Shown: positions 33,548-47,400 of the stretch, in pieces
Numbering within the stretch: the first letter of the stretch is position 1
How the letters are laid out: each line of letters opens with the position of its first letter
Source of the DNA: Cryptomeria japonica
Lineage: Eukaryota; Streptophyta; Pinopsida; Cupressales; Cupressaceae
NCBI RefSeq assembly: GCF_030272615.1
Contig: NC_081405.1
Span: 607,204,677-607,268,676, forward strand
DNA: 64,000 bases
Direction: 5' to 3'
The notes under the pieces: generated by a model
Database searches by the model: none
Told to the model about the DNA's origin: nothing
Seen by the model: the letters and a program-made list of their open reading frames with translations, nothing else
Position numbers and translations under genes: made by a program

Positions 33548-35848
33548 TGTTGGAAGTGGAATCACTTTGAGAGGGGGGGGGGTGAATTAGAGTGAAGTGA
33601 ATTTAAAATTTAAATACACAAATTCAAAATATAAGATAGTCATTAGACATTTAACACAATGTAGGGATTTAATGAACTCCGACTCAATATAATTTTTGAA
33701 TACAATTGAAACTTTTAAATTAACATCCAACTCATAAAAACTTTCACAAATCACAACTTTGCAAAATTTTTGATAATGTGAAGCAATCATATGTGAAGAA
33801 CATAACAAACATATTTACATAATGAAGAATTTGCAATCTTGAAATATGACAGATTTGATCACAAAAATAATGAACATCTTTTGAACACATTTAAAGTATC
33901 AACACATTGACTGAAAGATCACATCAATAAGTAATAGAATGAAAGACATCAGATATTACATAATACATATATTTCCTGAGTGGAAAAACCCTCATGGGGT
34001 ATAAAAAGCCACTCAAAACCCGTCACTTTATTTAATCTCAACACCTCAACTGTTTACAATGGTTCATTCCAACTGAACACCTAACTACGACTATCTACAA
34101 TGGTGGAGTCCAACTCAACAACTTAACATCAAAGTGATCAATAATTCAAGCAACACTGTACACTCCAAAGCTGTTGTAATTGCAATGATTTGTGCAATCA
34201 CAACATCAGAGTAGTATATAGTTAAAAGATATGCATTGCAGTCGCTCAATTCTGAATAAATGATATTTCAAAAACTTTCAAATATGTTAAACCATCTTTC
34301 TCAAAGAACTATTGTTTTATAGTTCTTTTTCAATCTCTTTAGATTTAACACTAACAACTTTCCGGAACTGCTCTATCTTCACTAAATCAACAACACAACA
34401 ATGACTACAAGAGTAGAATTTATAGAATAAAATCTTACAATAAAAAAAATCTTGTTCAACCACACTACACATACCCAAGTTAACTAGGGTTCTCATCATT
34501 TGCAAACAAAGGACCGTTACACGAATAAGCAACAATCCGAGTTTAGAATCTCATACGAGCTAGGGTTTGTAAACTATGGTTATCAAAATAAAACCACACA
34601 TTATTCTTTTTCAATTGTAATATTCGCCTTTCATTTTCAAAAATAAGTAAGTGGGAAAGTGATCCATTTTTTTAAACTATCTTCTTCAAAAATAAGTGTA
34701 GCCTTTCAAGATTAGTTGAACACTAACCAACACTAATCTTGTAGCAACATTTTCTGGTTCTTTTCCTTGTTCATGTTTCCTTTTTGTCTTGCAAATTCAC
34801 CTTCGAATCAAAACATAAATAATGTAAAAATGTTACCTCAATCATGGCAGTTCAAACTAGAAAATAAATCCCATGAAAATCTCAGTTACCTCCACTTTCA
34901 GCTCAAAACAAGTCCATAAACAAATTCACCATCCATCAAAGTCCAACATATTTGAAACCCACAATAATATTTTAGCTAGAACACATTGAGTCTGAACTTG
35001 TGTATGCATGATGGTGGCTAGGGTTCGAGCCTCCCTTTGAACCAAAAGATAAAATAGTCATTTGAAATCTAGCTAAACAAGACACAAAAACATTTTAACT
35101 GCATAAAAATGCCACATCACGAGGTTCACGTGAGGTAACTTTGTGCTATAGAAAGGCCACAAAACGTTTACTTTGCATGAGAGCCTAAGTTTCATTTTTG
35201 CTCGATATAAAATAGTTTATCAAAACACATTATCACTTCAAGTCCTGCTATTAAACCATGCGAATGATCGATAAAAATGATGTGCCCAATCAAATAGTAA
35301 AATATACTTTCCAGCTCAGACTTGTAGTTAACTACCATGTGTTCAATGCTGCAAAGTACCATATAAAGAGTGGAGCCCGCAAAGTATAACCACAATGCCA
35401 CGGTTTAGTTTGTCAAGACATATGTATATACAATAACACAATGTAAACCATTAGTGACAAAAGGACCAATTAATATATGTATATATGCCAACGTCCCAAA
35501 TATTAATTTGACTATTCAAGTCAAATGTGAATGTGCTGAGTATTATTTCAAATTCAAAGCACCTAAATATGAAATGTCAACTAAAGATCACGCTTAACTG
35601 TCATCAAGATCAAAACAACATATATGTCACCTGAAAGTATAATGCAACATTGTGAATGAATATGCCTACTGTCTGCACAGGAAGACGATAGATCAGTACC
35701 ACGAAACCCAGATAAAAAATGACATCAAAATACAAGTACTGAACAATATACTTAATACCAAAACTGAGTATTCCAAACAAATCACCAAGATGCCAAGCCA
35801 AACCATCTATTTTGACATCAAGGAAGAATCATAAACAAGAAGTCAACA
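33548..35848 (-). repeat. 5' LTR of element F
   Basis: 2301 bp, TGTTGGAAGTGG at the low end and AAGTCAACA at 35848. Near the primer site it has a G-tract (33573-33582), which is a C-tract on the element's own strand. Only its last roughly 420 bp have a partner at 23316-23764. Confidence 0.75.
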
Positions 35849-36770
35849 AAGGCTTGTGGAGGTGGCGTGGCAAAGGAGTCCTAGGATGTAGAGGAAGATG
35901 GTGAGATTGATGGAGATCACCTAGGATGGAGGGCATTTTCCCTTTTGGTCATTAAGTCTCTATTTTTGCCTACCTTGTTGGTGTTGGGTGCCAGCTTTGG
36001 CCCCCTCTGGCTCGCTTGGTCTTTAGTTTGTGTTTCTCTCGAGGGTCGTTCCTGGGGTGTTGATGTTTTTGGGTCATTTGTTCTTGGTGCAATATTTTGC
36101 TTTCTTGTCAGACTCCTTTTGGGCTCTTTTTGAGCTATAGCATGGGCTGAAGGCTTTGTGATCCATCTTTGTGCGGGGTCTTGGGGGTTCTACCCCTCTT
36201 GCAGCGTGGGCTTCAATTTTTTCATGTATTGATCTTTAGAGGCTTCTTTTGTTGCTGGAGGTTTGTCCCTATCATTGAGGTGGTTGTATGGTGGCTCCTC
36301 TATTCTTTGTATCTCCTGGTGTTTTTTTGAGATTTATGCTTATGTGGGAGAGGTTTTTAGGTTGGGGGTGTTTTTTAAATATCTTGGGTTTGAGATTTTT
36401 GTGTTGATGGGGTTTGCTTTTCATTGCTTTCATCTTTCAATTCTCTGGTCAACCTTTATTGGGGTTTCAATTGTCCTTCCACTTTTTGTGTATGCGGCCT
36501 TGACCTTTTTTCTTTAGTTTTAACTTCCTTGGTTTTCTTCGGTCTTTCCTATGGAGATGGACCTGTCTTCTATTGACTTGGAGATGGTTGTGGCTGGAAA
36601 TGACAAGAGGTGTTATGGTTGGGCTGATGATGCCTTGTTTCTTGGCTGCAAGGGAGCTATTGATGTCCTCTCTTTTGAATTCCTTCCTTTGTCTCCTATT
36701 AAGGTGGAGTTCTTGATGGGTAAGGTGGGCTTTGTATTGTTTTTGGGACCAACACTTTAATAAACATTAT
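35849..36770. other. T/G-rich block of unknown origin
   Basis: Less AT-rich than both flanks. The plus strand has several short open frames (35945-36133, 36263-36517, 36551-36760) rich in Phe, Leu and Trp, but no motif I recognise and no consistent frame. It may be a decayed LINE or host segment. It starts exactly at the end of the F LTR, so it is the pre-insertion flank. Confidence 0.3.
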
Positions 36771-39700
36771 GTGGTAGGATTGATGATGATTTAGAAGATT
36801 ATGAAAATATATTATAACCAATGTGTGGCTTTTGATTTGGCCATTTCCTTTTTACATTTTTCTTTGATTGGATTTACCACTCCACTTTCTTCTAGAAATA
36901 AAATCATTTTGTTTCTTTGCTTATAATTTTTTGATGGTATAAATATTTGGTAATAATGGTTTAATGTGTGGATGGAAGGATTTCTAGTAAAAATCTTATT
37001 ATAAGGCTATATGGCCCCTATTTCAGTGCTTGCATTTTAAATTAATCCACCTTCAATATAGGTGAGGTAAAATTGACATCATTATATTTCTTGATTGATG
37101 AATAGCAAAGAATTTGATATCTTAGATTGGTGCAAAGGTGTTCTAGTTCTAAAATTCCTTGCTTTTGTAGGCCTAATCCTTTTCCTTTACATTCTATGAT
37201 TTTATAGATTTTATTTGCAATGAGGTATTTGTTATTTTGGAAGCAAGATAATGAACCACTGTGTAGTTAAAATGATGAATGTTTTGTATCTTATCTTCTA
37301 CTTAAAAAGTATACTTTAATAGAGGTGGAAAATCTTAGTTGATGAGTAGATGCGTTAGATATGGACGAGCACAATATATAATTTTTTTTATTAATGGTAG
37401 GATCTTGCTCAAATATCGTATCATCTTAGATTTTATGCCCATAGAAAGGATCTTCATCAAAATATTAGACTAGGTTGAATGTCATGATCACAAATAGGAT
37501 CCTGATTTTTTTGTCTCTTATTTCATATTGCTTTGGAATTTTGTCTTGGCATAGATCTAGTGGTTCATAAAATGGGATGTGAGCTTGGATAGGGATAGGA
37601 GATTATTTAATGGACTTATAATTTTGGCAATGTAATAATATATTATGTACAAGAAGCTCTTGAGTGAGATTAATAGGTGATGGAGTGCATGAGGGTGAGA
37701 GATGTTTTGATTGTGTCAGATTAGTGTTGTGATGGGAGGGAATATTATTTTTTTCACATTGGAGCTTAAGATCCTTTTTTATTAGTCCTAAAAATAAATC
37801 CCAAAAGGTGAAATCATTGGATGGACTTTTCTATTGAGACAAATTAAATTTCAATAATATAGATGAATGAAGGATTGCGATATGATATGAAGGCTACAAG
37901 GATTTCTCAATTTTGTGATCAGGATAAGGATTTTAGATATGTATGGGTGATAGGGATTAGGGATATGGTTTGGCATTAAAGAAGCCATTGGGTGAAGGAT
38001 TGTTCTCCCTTGTAAAAGGAAAAAGGATAGAGGACAACCAATAGATAGCTATTTGAATAATAGTTAGAGTTAATATTTTCTTCAATTATTAAAATATACC
38101 CAACTAATATTTATAAAACCAAATAGATCTTAATACACACGATAATCATATTCAGTACATTACCTCCATCATATCTATCTATATTGGATCTCAATACAAC
38201 TAACACATAATCCTTATACTCATTAGCACTTGAATAAAAAATCAAAAGAAGAGTAATATATTGACCAAATCACCTTTCATAGTTGATGGGTTCCAACAAA
38301 CTCCCCATAACAAAATTAGACGGTATGGACATTCTTACATGTCACTATATTGCTTCCTGTGGCAATCGACTGTGGATTGTGAAAGGGAAGTTCACCCACT
38401 CCTTCGATGTTGATTTCCTTGGCTTTTAGAAAATTAAATGTTGTTGAATGCACAGATAATTCTGAGGTCTTCCACTTGTACTAGGACTCCTAGCTCTTCA
38501 GTTGTGTTTTTACTTCCATATAGAATAAAAATCACGTTCTTCCCTAGCTGTGGAAAGATTTGTTTTCACTTCCATATAGAATAAAAATCAAATGTTGTTA
38601 AATGCACGTATAAATTTTTTCTTTACATTTTTTGATTCATCAACATTTCACATTTGCTTTTGATCTTTTTATTTGTTAGATTTTTTTTTCATTTGTCCCA
38701 ATTTATGGTTCAAGGATTTTGGAATAATGGTTTAGGGTTTGGATGGAAGGAGTTCTAGGAGCAACCTTATTTTAAGGATACACATAGCCCCTAATTTAAT
38801 GCTTTCATTAAATGAAGATACCTTCAATTATACTAAGCTACCATTAACATCATTAGATTTCTCCTTCTTAATGCTTGTTGTTGATTGATCAATTTTAATG
38901 ATGATGTGATTCATGGTATACTCTTTATTAACATGTTTTATATGATCCCTCTCATTTAATTGATCATTTGTGTATTCAAAAAGAAAAGTGTCTTATATTG
39001 GGATATGAAGGTTGCTGGGGTATGATATGGTTAGGTTCTAATAGGTGTCTTATCCATGTTATAATTAGTGTCTTAATTTAGGACTCAGGGATGTCCACTC
39101 AACTTTAGAAGGTTGCGCTTTATTCATAAATTCTTCCAACATTTTATCTAATTCAATAATCTCCTTAAAGGAGAAATTTTGAAGGCTCTTCGCCACAACT
39201 CATATATGATATTTCAAATAATATAGAAGCTATATAAGTTCTACTTCCACAAATATGCCAAGAGACCTACTCATGCCTTGTAATGCCTCTTGTTCCTTTT
39301 GTCTATCCTTGAATAATTATTTTATTTGTAATTATGATAGGACTATGCTGTCTTGAATAAAGGAAGAGGGGAGTCCCAATTGGACTAGTTGTTCCATGCA
39401 TCCTGTCATCAACTTTATTGTGTGATTCAAGGTCTTTATACTTTTATTTTCAATGTGGATTTTTAACAACTTAAGAACTCAATGTACTTACTAGCCACTT
39501 GTCTCCTGTTACCCACTCCTACTACATGTAGATCATCTTTGGCTGTGCTACATAGATTTTGCACTAGTAATTGAGAATTTACAACCTATGGCCCTCAATA
39601 GATGAAAGTTTTTGTTCTATGAAACTACTCACCTTCACTCTTAAATTTTGTGAATACATGATTAATCATAACTTGGTGTTCAGATTGACGATCATGTCTT

Positions 39701-40540
39701 TAATTATCTCCCAGTGTGAAAAATATAATTATTGGGTCATGTGGACAATATTAGTCTATCAAGAGAAGTAGGATAATTCATCCATTTGTTGCTAGAGTTG
39801 TTGGTCCTTGGCTTGAATTTCATGCTCGAGTTGTTGTTGTATCCTTTGAAGTTTGGGAAACTTTATAGTATTTCCTATAGTTTGGTTGGTTTTTGTGTTA
39901 TTGTCATTAATGTCAACCCTCAGTGTTTTAGAGATTGTTGTAATAAATGTCTCTTATGCAATTATTTTGTTATCATTAATGTGTTGTCATTGACATAGAA
40001 TACATATGTGTGATAATGAGATGACATAGATGGTTGATCATATGTATGTTTTCATTGATGTTCATGGATGGATATTGCATATCATGTTGTTGATGATGTG
40101 ACGATGATAAAATTATTGATTGAGTATCATGTCCTATTGTTACCAGTGGAGAATTTATCATGATGATATCACATTAAGATTAGAGTTTACTTTAGTGGCG
40201 AATATTTGCCAATGGCGAATATTTCACGTCGGTGACCTGGAAAATGGTGAATATATTGTAGCGACTGGGGGTGGCCATGTTGCTAGGAATTTATAAATAT
40301 TCATCAAATGCATGACCCAATCGCCCATTATTTTATGTAATTAATTATATATATGTAAATATTTCGCCAATAGAATCCACATTTTGCACAGTGTAAATTT
40401 AATTTTTTCACCTACGCTCTCTAAGGTTGCCTTAATAGATGGTCACAATTCACCAATAGCCATATAAAGATTTATTTGCCAGGAGGACCCAGTTCGTCTG
40501 TCATTTTACGGATGTGTGTCTTCAAATTTGTTAGCTAGAT
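36771..40540. other. AT-rich non-coding stretch with a dispersed repeat pair
   Basis: No gene is supported. Two diverged direct copies of a roughly 110-bp segment lie at about 36957-37070 and 38727-38840 (both with GGATGGAAGGA and TATGGCCCC or TAGCCCCTA words). A small repeat with CTTCCATATAGAATAAAAATCA occurs at about 38510 and 38570. GGCGAATATTT occurs twice at 40197-40230. Confidence 0.45.
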
Positions 40541-40555
40541 TATGGTATCTTTATT

Positions 40556-40690
40556 TCTTTAGATAAGTATGTTAAAGAGATCTTGAAGGAGTTTGGTATG
40601 GAGGATTCAAAACTAGTGAGTACTCCCACTGCTACTAGTTATCATTTGAGCAAGGATGATGAGTCACCTCAAGTTAATTAGACTCTATAT
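40556..40690 (+). pseudogene. Copia reverse transcriptase fragment
   Basis: The plus strand reads DKYVKEILKEFGMEDSKLVS, then TPTATSYHLSKDDESP, the conserved copia stretch between RT and RNase H; element H carries the same motif at about 55910-55990. Only about 45 codons remain and the flanks are not recognisable as copia. Confidence 0.75.
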
Positions 40691-40699
40691 TAAGCTTAA

Positions 40700-42940
40700 A
40701 GAGAGGAACTATTTAATAAAGATGCCATATTCAACTTATGAAAGTGGAAGGAGGTCAAGAATACACACCTCACCTATTGCTTGGGGAGGGATTATTGATG
40801 AGAATGACACACTTTCAACACTAAGTAGAGATTGTTCATAAAAGATATATGCTTTCAATCAAGCAAGATGTCCTAATAAAGTATAGATATATCTAAGAAA
40901 ATATAAGATCATCATGAAGGGCAAACAATTCTATACATGAATGAATATCATTATAAAATATATAACTCAATAAATGAAAAGTGGATCCTTTAGAAGGAAG
41001 AATGATTGAAAACTATTTTTACCCCTGAACGAGGAGACACAAATAATTAAGCTATTATGTTTCTATCAAATAATAATTGCACATTAAGTTCTGCCACCAT
41101 TCATGAAAAATGGCCCTCCAAAAGTTAATACATTAGTGTCACATAGTCAGGATCAACATAGTAATGCTAAGAGGGTTAATGTATGACATGATTATTTTGA
41201 TATAAAAATGGTTGAATATCAAAATTTTTGTGAATAAGAATAGGTTATCATAAAATTCTTGAAGAAATTCTTCAATCACTCTACAATTAGTAGAGAGTGG
41301 GTATAGACAATATGATGGAGACAAAACCTATTATCATTGTCTGGTTTAGAGTTATACCTGCATCTTATGAATGAAAAAGTTATCTTTAAGTCATATTTAA
41401 GTGTCCAATAGATTTCTTCCACTAGAGAAGACGTTCTTTGTGGGAGGGGATGGTTAGAGTTTGTTTAATGGATTGGTAAGGAAGGAACTACAAAATCCTA
41501 TTCCTTATCTAATGTATTGGGATGAAGGTTCTATAAGAACTTTTATTCCTTGTTCCATACATCCAATACCATGTCCTCTATATCCTTGTTTAAAAATCTT
41601 GTCAAACTACATTTATAATTTGTTTGTAAATGTGATGGGGAAGAAATTTTATCATACACCTCATTAAAATTTGTATTATAAGTATACCTTGGAGTACCAA
41701 ATGGATGAAAAGATGAAAGATGGATCCTTGTAGGATGATATACACAACTTTATTAGCTTCATTCATGTCCACAGCTAGGAAGGTAAAAGAGTCCTTTTGT
41801 ATTAAAGTTTTGGGTTGTGAAGAAGAGTTTTCATCATCTAATGTTTCATTTTTACTAAATGCAATGTTATGTGACATGTCATTAAGAAAATCCATAGCAT
41901 TATCTTATCTCAAAATATTTTGATAATAAAGACAATCTCTTGTAGAATAAAGGGGATTTAAGGTGATAGATGCGTGGACAATTTAATTGACAATGTTTTA
42001 TGCTTGTCCCTCTTGTACCAAAGTAACCTTATGGGAAGAGTATTCATCATTACTATTCAATAATTCATATCTATAAAAGAGACCATTGATAGATGTATTA
42101 ACTATTTCTCCATGAATAAGACATACCCTCGAAGAGGTACAAACATGATTTGTCTCAATATTATTTATAGCAGGATTATCAAAGGTACAACATGAAAGAT
42201 CCAATATATCTTTAATGAAAGATAAACATTCTATGAACATCTTTCAAAGTACCATCATATAACAACATAAAATGTGTATTCAATCCTTTATAAATAAATT
42301 AAATATTGTTATCATCCTTGAAACACTCAATATGATGTACATTAAAATACAATGAATTAATGCAACTAACATAAAGTGAATTAAGCCAACTTGGAACAAA
42401 TAATTTTTCTAAATATAGATAATTAGCAATGTAATCAAAAGTGAAATGGAAAACCAATTGATTTACGTAGGATCCATTGCTAAAAATTAAATCTTAAAAA
42501 TTAGAACTATGCAAAGTTGAAGACACATTGGCTTCACCAAAATGAAATGGTGGAAATATGCGTCTTAGCTTAGAAATGTAAACTAAGAACTCAATTAATC
42601 ACTATTTCTATTTTTATTGGAGGGGAACAATACACAAGATCCAACTTCAGTACTAAATGAGAGATTGGTGTTGTATTTTATTATAATCAATAAGATTAAA
42701 CAAATACATAATTCTTATATAAGGTTATAGTTTTAGCAAACATGACTTATAATCTTGAACTAGTGGACCATGTGTGAATCGAAAATTAGGAATCATCACA
42801 ACTTGAAAGAATTTATTTTTCATAGCTTATGAAATTTATAATTTATATACTCATAGAGTATGGCCAACACATTATTATGCACAAAATAAATTGTTATAAT
42901 TTTTTTTAAGTAATCGAAATTGTCATCTTAATGTTGATAT
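40700..42940. other. AT-rich non-coding stretch
   Basis: Only short open frames of low quality. No domain or repeat structure identified by eye. Confidence 0.4.
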
Positions 42941-42946
42941 AGTTAG

Positions 42947-43320
42947 AAACATGATTGTCATTACACGAAAAGATCAATTTCTGTCTGCCCAATACAACCA
43001 TGAGATTTAATGAACCCAAAGGAGGCGGTTAAGCCATATCACAAAACTAATTAGTGTGCTACACAATAGGAGACCAAGGGAGCACATCTTGCAACGATCT
43101 CCCCACCCCCAATGCAAGTGAGGGGTTTGAATGTAACTTTGATACTACTTGTTAGAAACACAGTTGTCATTGAACCATAAGATCGACATGTTAATGTCCG
43201 ATACAACCACAAGATTTAATGAATCCATGGGAGGAAGTTAAGTCATGTCTCAATATCAAGCACTTTGTTACACATCACAAGGAGATCAAGGGAGGACACC
43301 TTGCAACATATACTTAATAG
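42947..43320 (-). repeat. Duplicated copia LTR edge with primer-site remnant
   Basis: Two direct, diverged copies (about 42947-43110 and 43150-43315) share TTAGAAACA, TTGTCATT, ATACAACCA, AGATTTAATGAA and CAAGGGAG words. The second is preceded by CTTTGATACTACT (43136-43148), a mutated initiator-Met primer-site complement, and starts TGTTAG. The pattern is that of the inner LTR edge of minus-strand copia elements such as H. Only about 40 bp separate the copies. Confidence 0.45.
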
Positions 43321-43393
43321 AAAATATTTTTTATTCTACCTAAAATGTAATCTAAACTTCATTTTCACAATGGGTGCCTGCAAGAAGTTGTGT

Positions 43394-43415
43394 CCACTTT
43401 TTGGCCAAAAAGTGG
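43394..43415. repeat. Perfect 22-bp palindrome
   Basis: CCACTTTTTGG followed by its exact reverse complement CCAAAAAGTGG, about 1.07 kb before the transposase-like gene. Its role is unknown. Confidence 0.8.
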
Positions 43416-44488
43416 AAGTTTTTTCCCTTTTTTAATTTGATTTTGTCTCATTTTTCCTAAATATTTGAGGAACTTAAAGAATGAATCTTGAAAAAATTCA
43501 GTAATAGAAAATTTAGTGCTCGAAGTCTACTTTCCAAATATGTAATTTATTTTAATACCCAGATCTTAAAAATGAAGTTTGAATAGGCATTACTAAAACC
43601 TATAGTTTAAAAGTCACTTTTCAGAACCATACCATGCCTATGTACGAAAAACATACTTTGACCTAAATGAAAGTATTTTTCTTTATCCTTTTGTAAAAAA
43701 ATCTGTAACTCACTCACCTTTGATGAGGATATTTTTTTGTATTTTCCGTATATATTTTTTTTAATTGGGCATAATCACTGTTTTGAAAAATTTGCATGTA
43801 CGACAAGCATAATTTGACCTAAACTTTACATTTTTTTAAAACTGTATAGATTCGTCTCTAGTTTGATGCCATATTAATTTTTTTTTCAAAAAACTTAAAA
43901 GACAAAAAATTTATAAAAAATTTAAAAAACCTTGTTATTTCAAGTTTATGGACCTCTTTCATTAGAAACTATTTTAAAATTAAAAATATTGATCCATTAT
44001 TTAAAAAAAAAATATTTGGAATCTAGACGGTGCGTACTATAATGGGTTTTATTTGTTTAAAAAAATTCTGAAAATTAGGTGTTCAGATATATTTTTCAAG
44101 TCATTTTTTTGTATGAAGCTTGATTTGGCCTTCAAGTTGCACGTCAAAGTAGGTCCAAGCCTTAGGTTCGGTTTTCCAAACCATTTTCCAAGCCAAATTC
44201 TGAACCTACAAGCGCGCCCCAATTTTTTTTTTCAAATGGGATCCCGTATCCATTCTATTTTTCCAAATAATTAAAAATGCAAAAACAAAACAGGATCCCA
44301 TTTTGTTTTACATTAATTTTATTTTTTCGAATTTTTATAAATAAGAGTTATTAAAAATGATAAAACATGTCTTCTTATGTGTGAGTTTTTACATAATATT
44401 TTATGATTTAGTTGTCCTTTGGATGCTCTTTTGTTGCAATTTTAGATCCATTTTTTGAAGGTGGCATTTATTGCATAATTTTTTAGTA
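43416..44488. other. AT-rich upstream region of the transposase-like gene
   Basis: No coding sequence supported. Rich in T- and A-tracts. May hold the promoter of the gene that starts at 44489. Confidence 0.4.
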
Positions 44489-47400
44489 ATGGGGTCTAAA
44501 CAATGTTAGAAGAAGAAACAAAGGAGGGAATTGACCGTCGAGGAAATTCAAGCAAAAAGAGAGGAGGTCAAACATAAAAAAGATAGAAGAATGAGGATTT
44601 GACAAATGAATAATCCTGATGCTTCTGAATCCACAACAATGGAATAGACAAACATTCAAGATGATGCCTTGGGAGATCAGATGGACGTAGATGATGCAAT
44701 TATGGATGATGTTGATGTGAATGAAACAATTATGAAGAATATTCCAGGTACTATATCCTCAAATCTAGGTACATCTTCAAATTATCCAAGTACATCTTCA
44801 AATCCTTCTCTAGAAGACATGGATAATGTGATTATAGTGATATTCATTTTGATGATTTAGTAGAAGCTGGATATACCAATGTTGAGATTGATAGAATTGT
44901 CCTTGAAAATGAAAACCTTCATGTTGGTAAAGATGAAATTCCTTTAAATGTTGAAAGTGAAAATCCTTTTGAACATGGTGAAAATGAAAATCCTTCAATT
45001 GTTGAAGATCTAGGAAACTTTTTTATAAAAATTGAAAAAAATGTTTTGGATAATCTTTCTGGTAAGATTTCTTGGAGACAAATAAGAACATATGCCAATA
45101 GAATATACAAAGAATTTTTTTATCGAAAAAAACTTGCAATTCAATGTCAACTTATGATGCAATTGATGAGAATGTGGAAAATGAGAAAAGTGATGAAAAA
45201 ATAGGGACCTATGTGAAACCATAAAAAAAAGACGAATTCAATAAGCATGCTATGTCCACTGTTGCAAGTGCCATTGAATCTATTGGTGCAACGAGTTGAT
45301 CTAAAGATAAGAATGTGGCACGACGATCTATAACAACTGCCATTGTGAATAAAGCAACCTTGAATAAAAGGATGGTAAGCAACATTAGGGGAATTTTAAA
45401 GATGCATCCTAAAACATTGGTTAGAGCAGCTCAAAGAAGAGAAAGTATTGAAAATGATCAAATCAACCAAAGTTGGAGTTTTATTGGTAGACTTCGAAGG
45501 TCAGATATGAAATTGAATATTGAAGTGAAATCTTTGGTTGAAAATTTTTGGCATGATAATACAAGGGTATCATCTAATGCTAGAGATGTTCTAAAGTTGA
45601 GAGTGGGGTCAAAAATTTGTGACCCTCATCCAAAACACCTATTAGACTCAACTCAAATTGAATTTTATAGAATTTTTTTGGATGAAGTTGTGTTACCTGG
45701 AAATATTACTATAAGTCAAAGATCATTTAAAAAATGCAAGCCCTGGTATGTGAAAATTAATAAGCAAAGAATCTCTTGTTGTTGTAAAGTGCACGTGCAA
45801 TTTCATTACTATTATGATGTTTTTCGATACATACAATGTGTTTTGCATAGTAACATGCTTATCTAGGAATGTGATATTGATATGCCACCTGAATCAATCA
45901 AGGAATTTGTAGCAATTTTATTTTGTGAAAGAACTGATGGACAATTATTTTATTTACGTTCATGTATCTTTGGACAATGTTCTAGTTGTGGAAATATTTC
46001 ATCACTAGTAGAATGTATGCATGAGAGTAGTGAAACTGATTTTGGACAACAACTAGTGGATGTTAGAAGATTTAAGAATGTTGAGTATCCCTTAAAGGAT
46101 GGAGAAATAGGGAAGCATGTCAATTTAATCATAGAGAAGGTTCGTGTACATGCATTCATGTCAGAATTTAAAAGTAAGATTGTACCAAAATATGTGGCAC
46201 ACTCTCAACATGCTAGATGGCTTGATTCTCAATTTCACACATGCAGAAATACATTTCCAAGTGGAAGTATACTATCAGTGGTGGACTTTGCAGAAAACTA
46301 TACTCTTAAGCCATAAGAGGAAATTCAATCTCAATATTACAATTCCACTCAAGTTGCTATTTTTGTTAATATTGTTTATAGACATGCAGATGATAGCACA
46401 GAGGATGATAGCAAAATCCTAAGGGAGTATCATTTCTATGTGAGTGATAATAGGATGCACTCGTCAGAGTTTGTTCAATATTGTTTAAACATATTTTATA
46501 GAAATCTAAGAGAAAAAGGAATCCAGATGACATAACATCTTATATGGTCAGATAATTGTACAAGACAATTCAAGATTGCTCTAATGTTTTATTGGTTAAG
46601 CAGGGCTCACAAGGAATACAATATCCAACATATATGGAGTTTTTTTGAAGCTGGACATGGTAAAGGAGAACATGATGGAGCTGGTGCATGTGTTAAAAGA
46701 ATGCTTGCTAGAGAGAAATTAAAGATGCACGTGCAATTGTAGATTGGTGGAATACAACCTTATCTACTGGATTAGGTGTGAACTCTACAATTCAACGATT
46801 CTTTTGGTTAGTTGAAGAGGAAAACATTGTGTCAAAACTTGATTGTGAGACAATTAGCAGATCGACAAAATGACATTCATTTAAGAGTTAAAATGCAGAC
46901 ACATGGACTATATGGATAAGGGAACTTGCATGTTTTTGTCAGTTTTGTATTTTAGGTGATTCTAATGTATGCGAGTATACTGAATGGGTTGGAGATTTGA
47001 ATCAAAGATCGTTGACTCCTACTCAAGCACAAGATCAGATTAACACAATTGAAGATAATGATCAACTGTTTGCATCAGATGATTATGATCATGTTTCAGA
47101 CCTTGTACAAAATGGTAATCATTTAATTATTTTGTTGACCATTTAATAATTTATTAGTTTCAATCTTTTTTATATTTAATGTAAATTAAAAATGGTAATT
47201 TTTTAATTCTAAATTTTGATAATTTTATTAATTTTTTGATTGTAGGACATATGTATGTTGTTGTTGCACCTGAGGACAATGAAGAGGAAATAAAATATTG
47301 GTTGACTCGATGTGTTGGGACTAAACACAAATTAGTTAACCCTTGAGAAGATAATGATGGTTTTCATTGTCCGACTGGTTTAGTGGTAGTTGTTGGAGCT

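Larger units (their letters stand above)
23316..35848 (-). mobile_element. Element F: gag-only minus-strand copia, interrupted by elements E and G
   Basis: LTR homology at 23316-23764 and 33548-35848, an initiator-Met primer site at 33534-33545 and a polypurine tract complement at 23765-23780 define one minus-strand element. Its internal region without G is only about 3.8 kb. It carries a gag with zinc-finger-like motifs but no protease, integrase, RT or RNase H that I can see. It is therefore probably non-autonomous. G sits inside gag, and E's LTR sits in the 3' LTR. Confidence 0.75.

Noticed and set aside
35945-36760. Three successive open frames that might be a membrane protein gene
   Set aside because: They are in different frames with no splice logic, and the hydrophobicity reflects T-rich DNA.
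38284-38310. Copia LTR end and polypurine tract (CCAACAAACTCCCC)
   Set aside because: The motif fits, but no LTR partner, primer site or coding remnant lies nearby.
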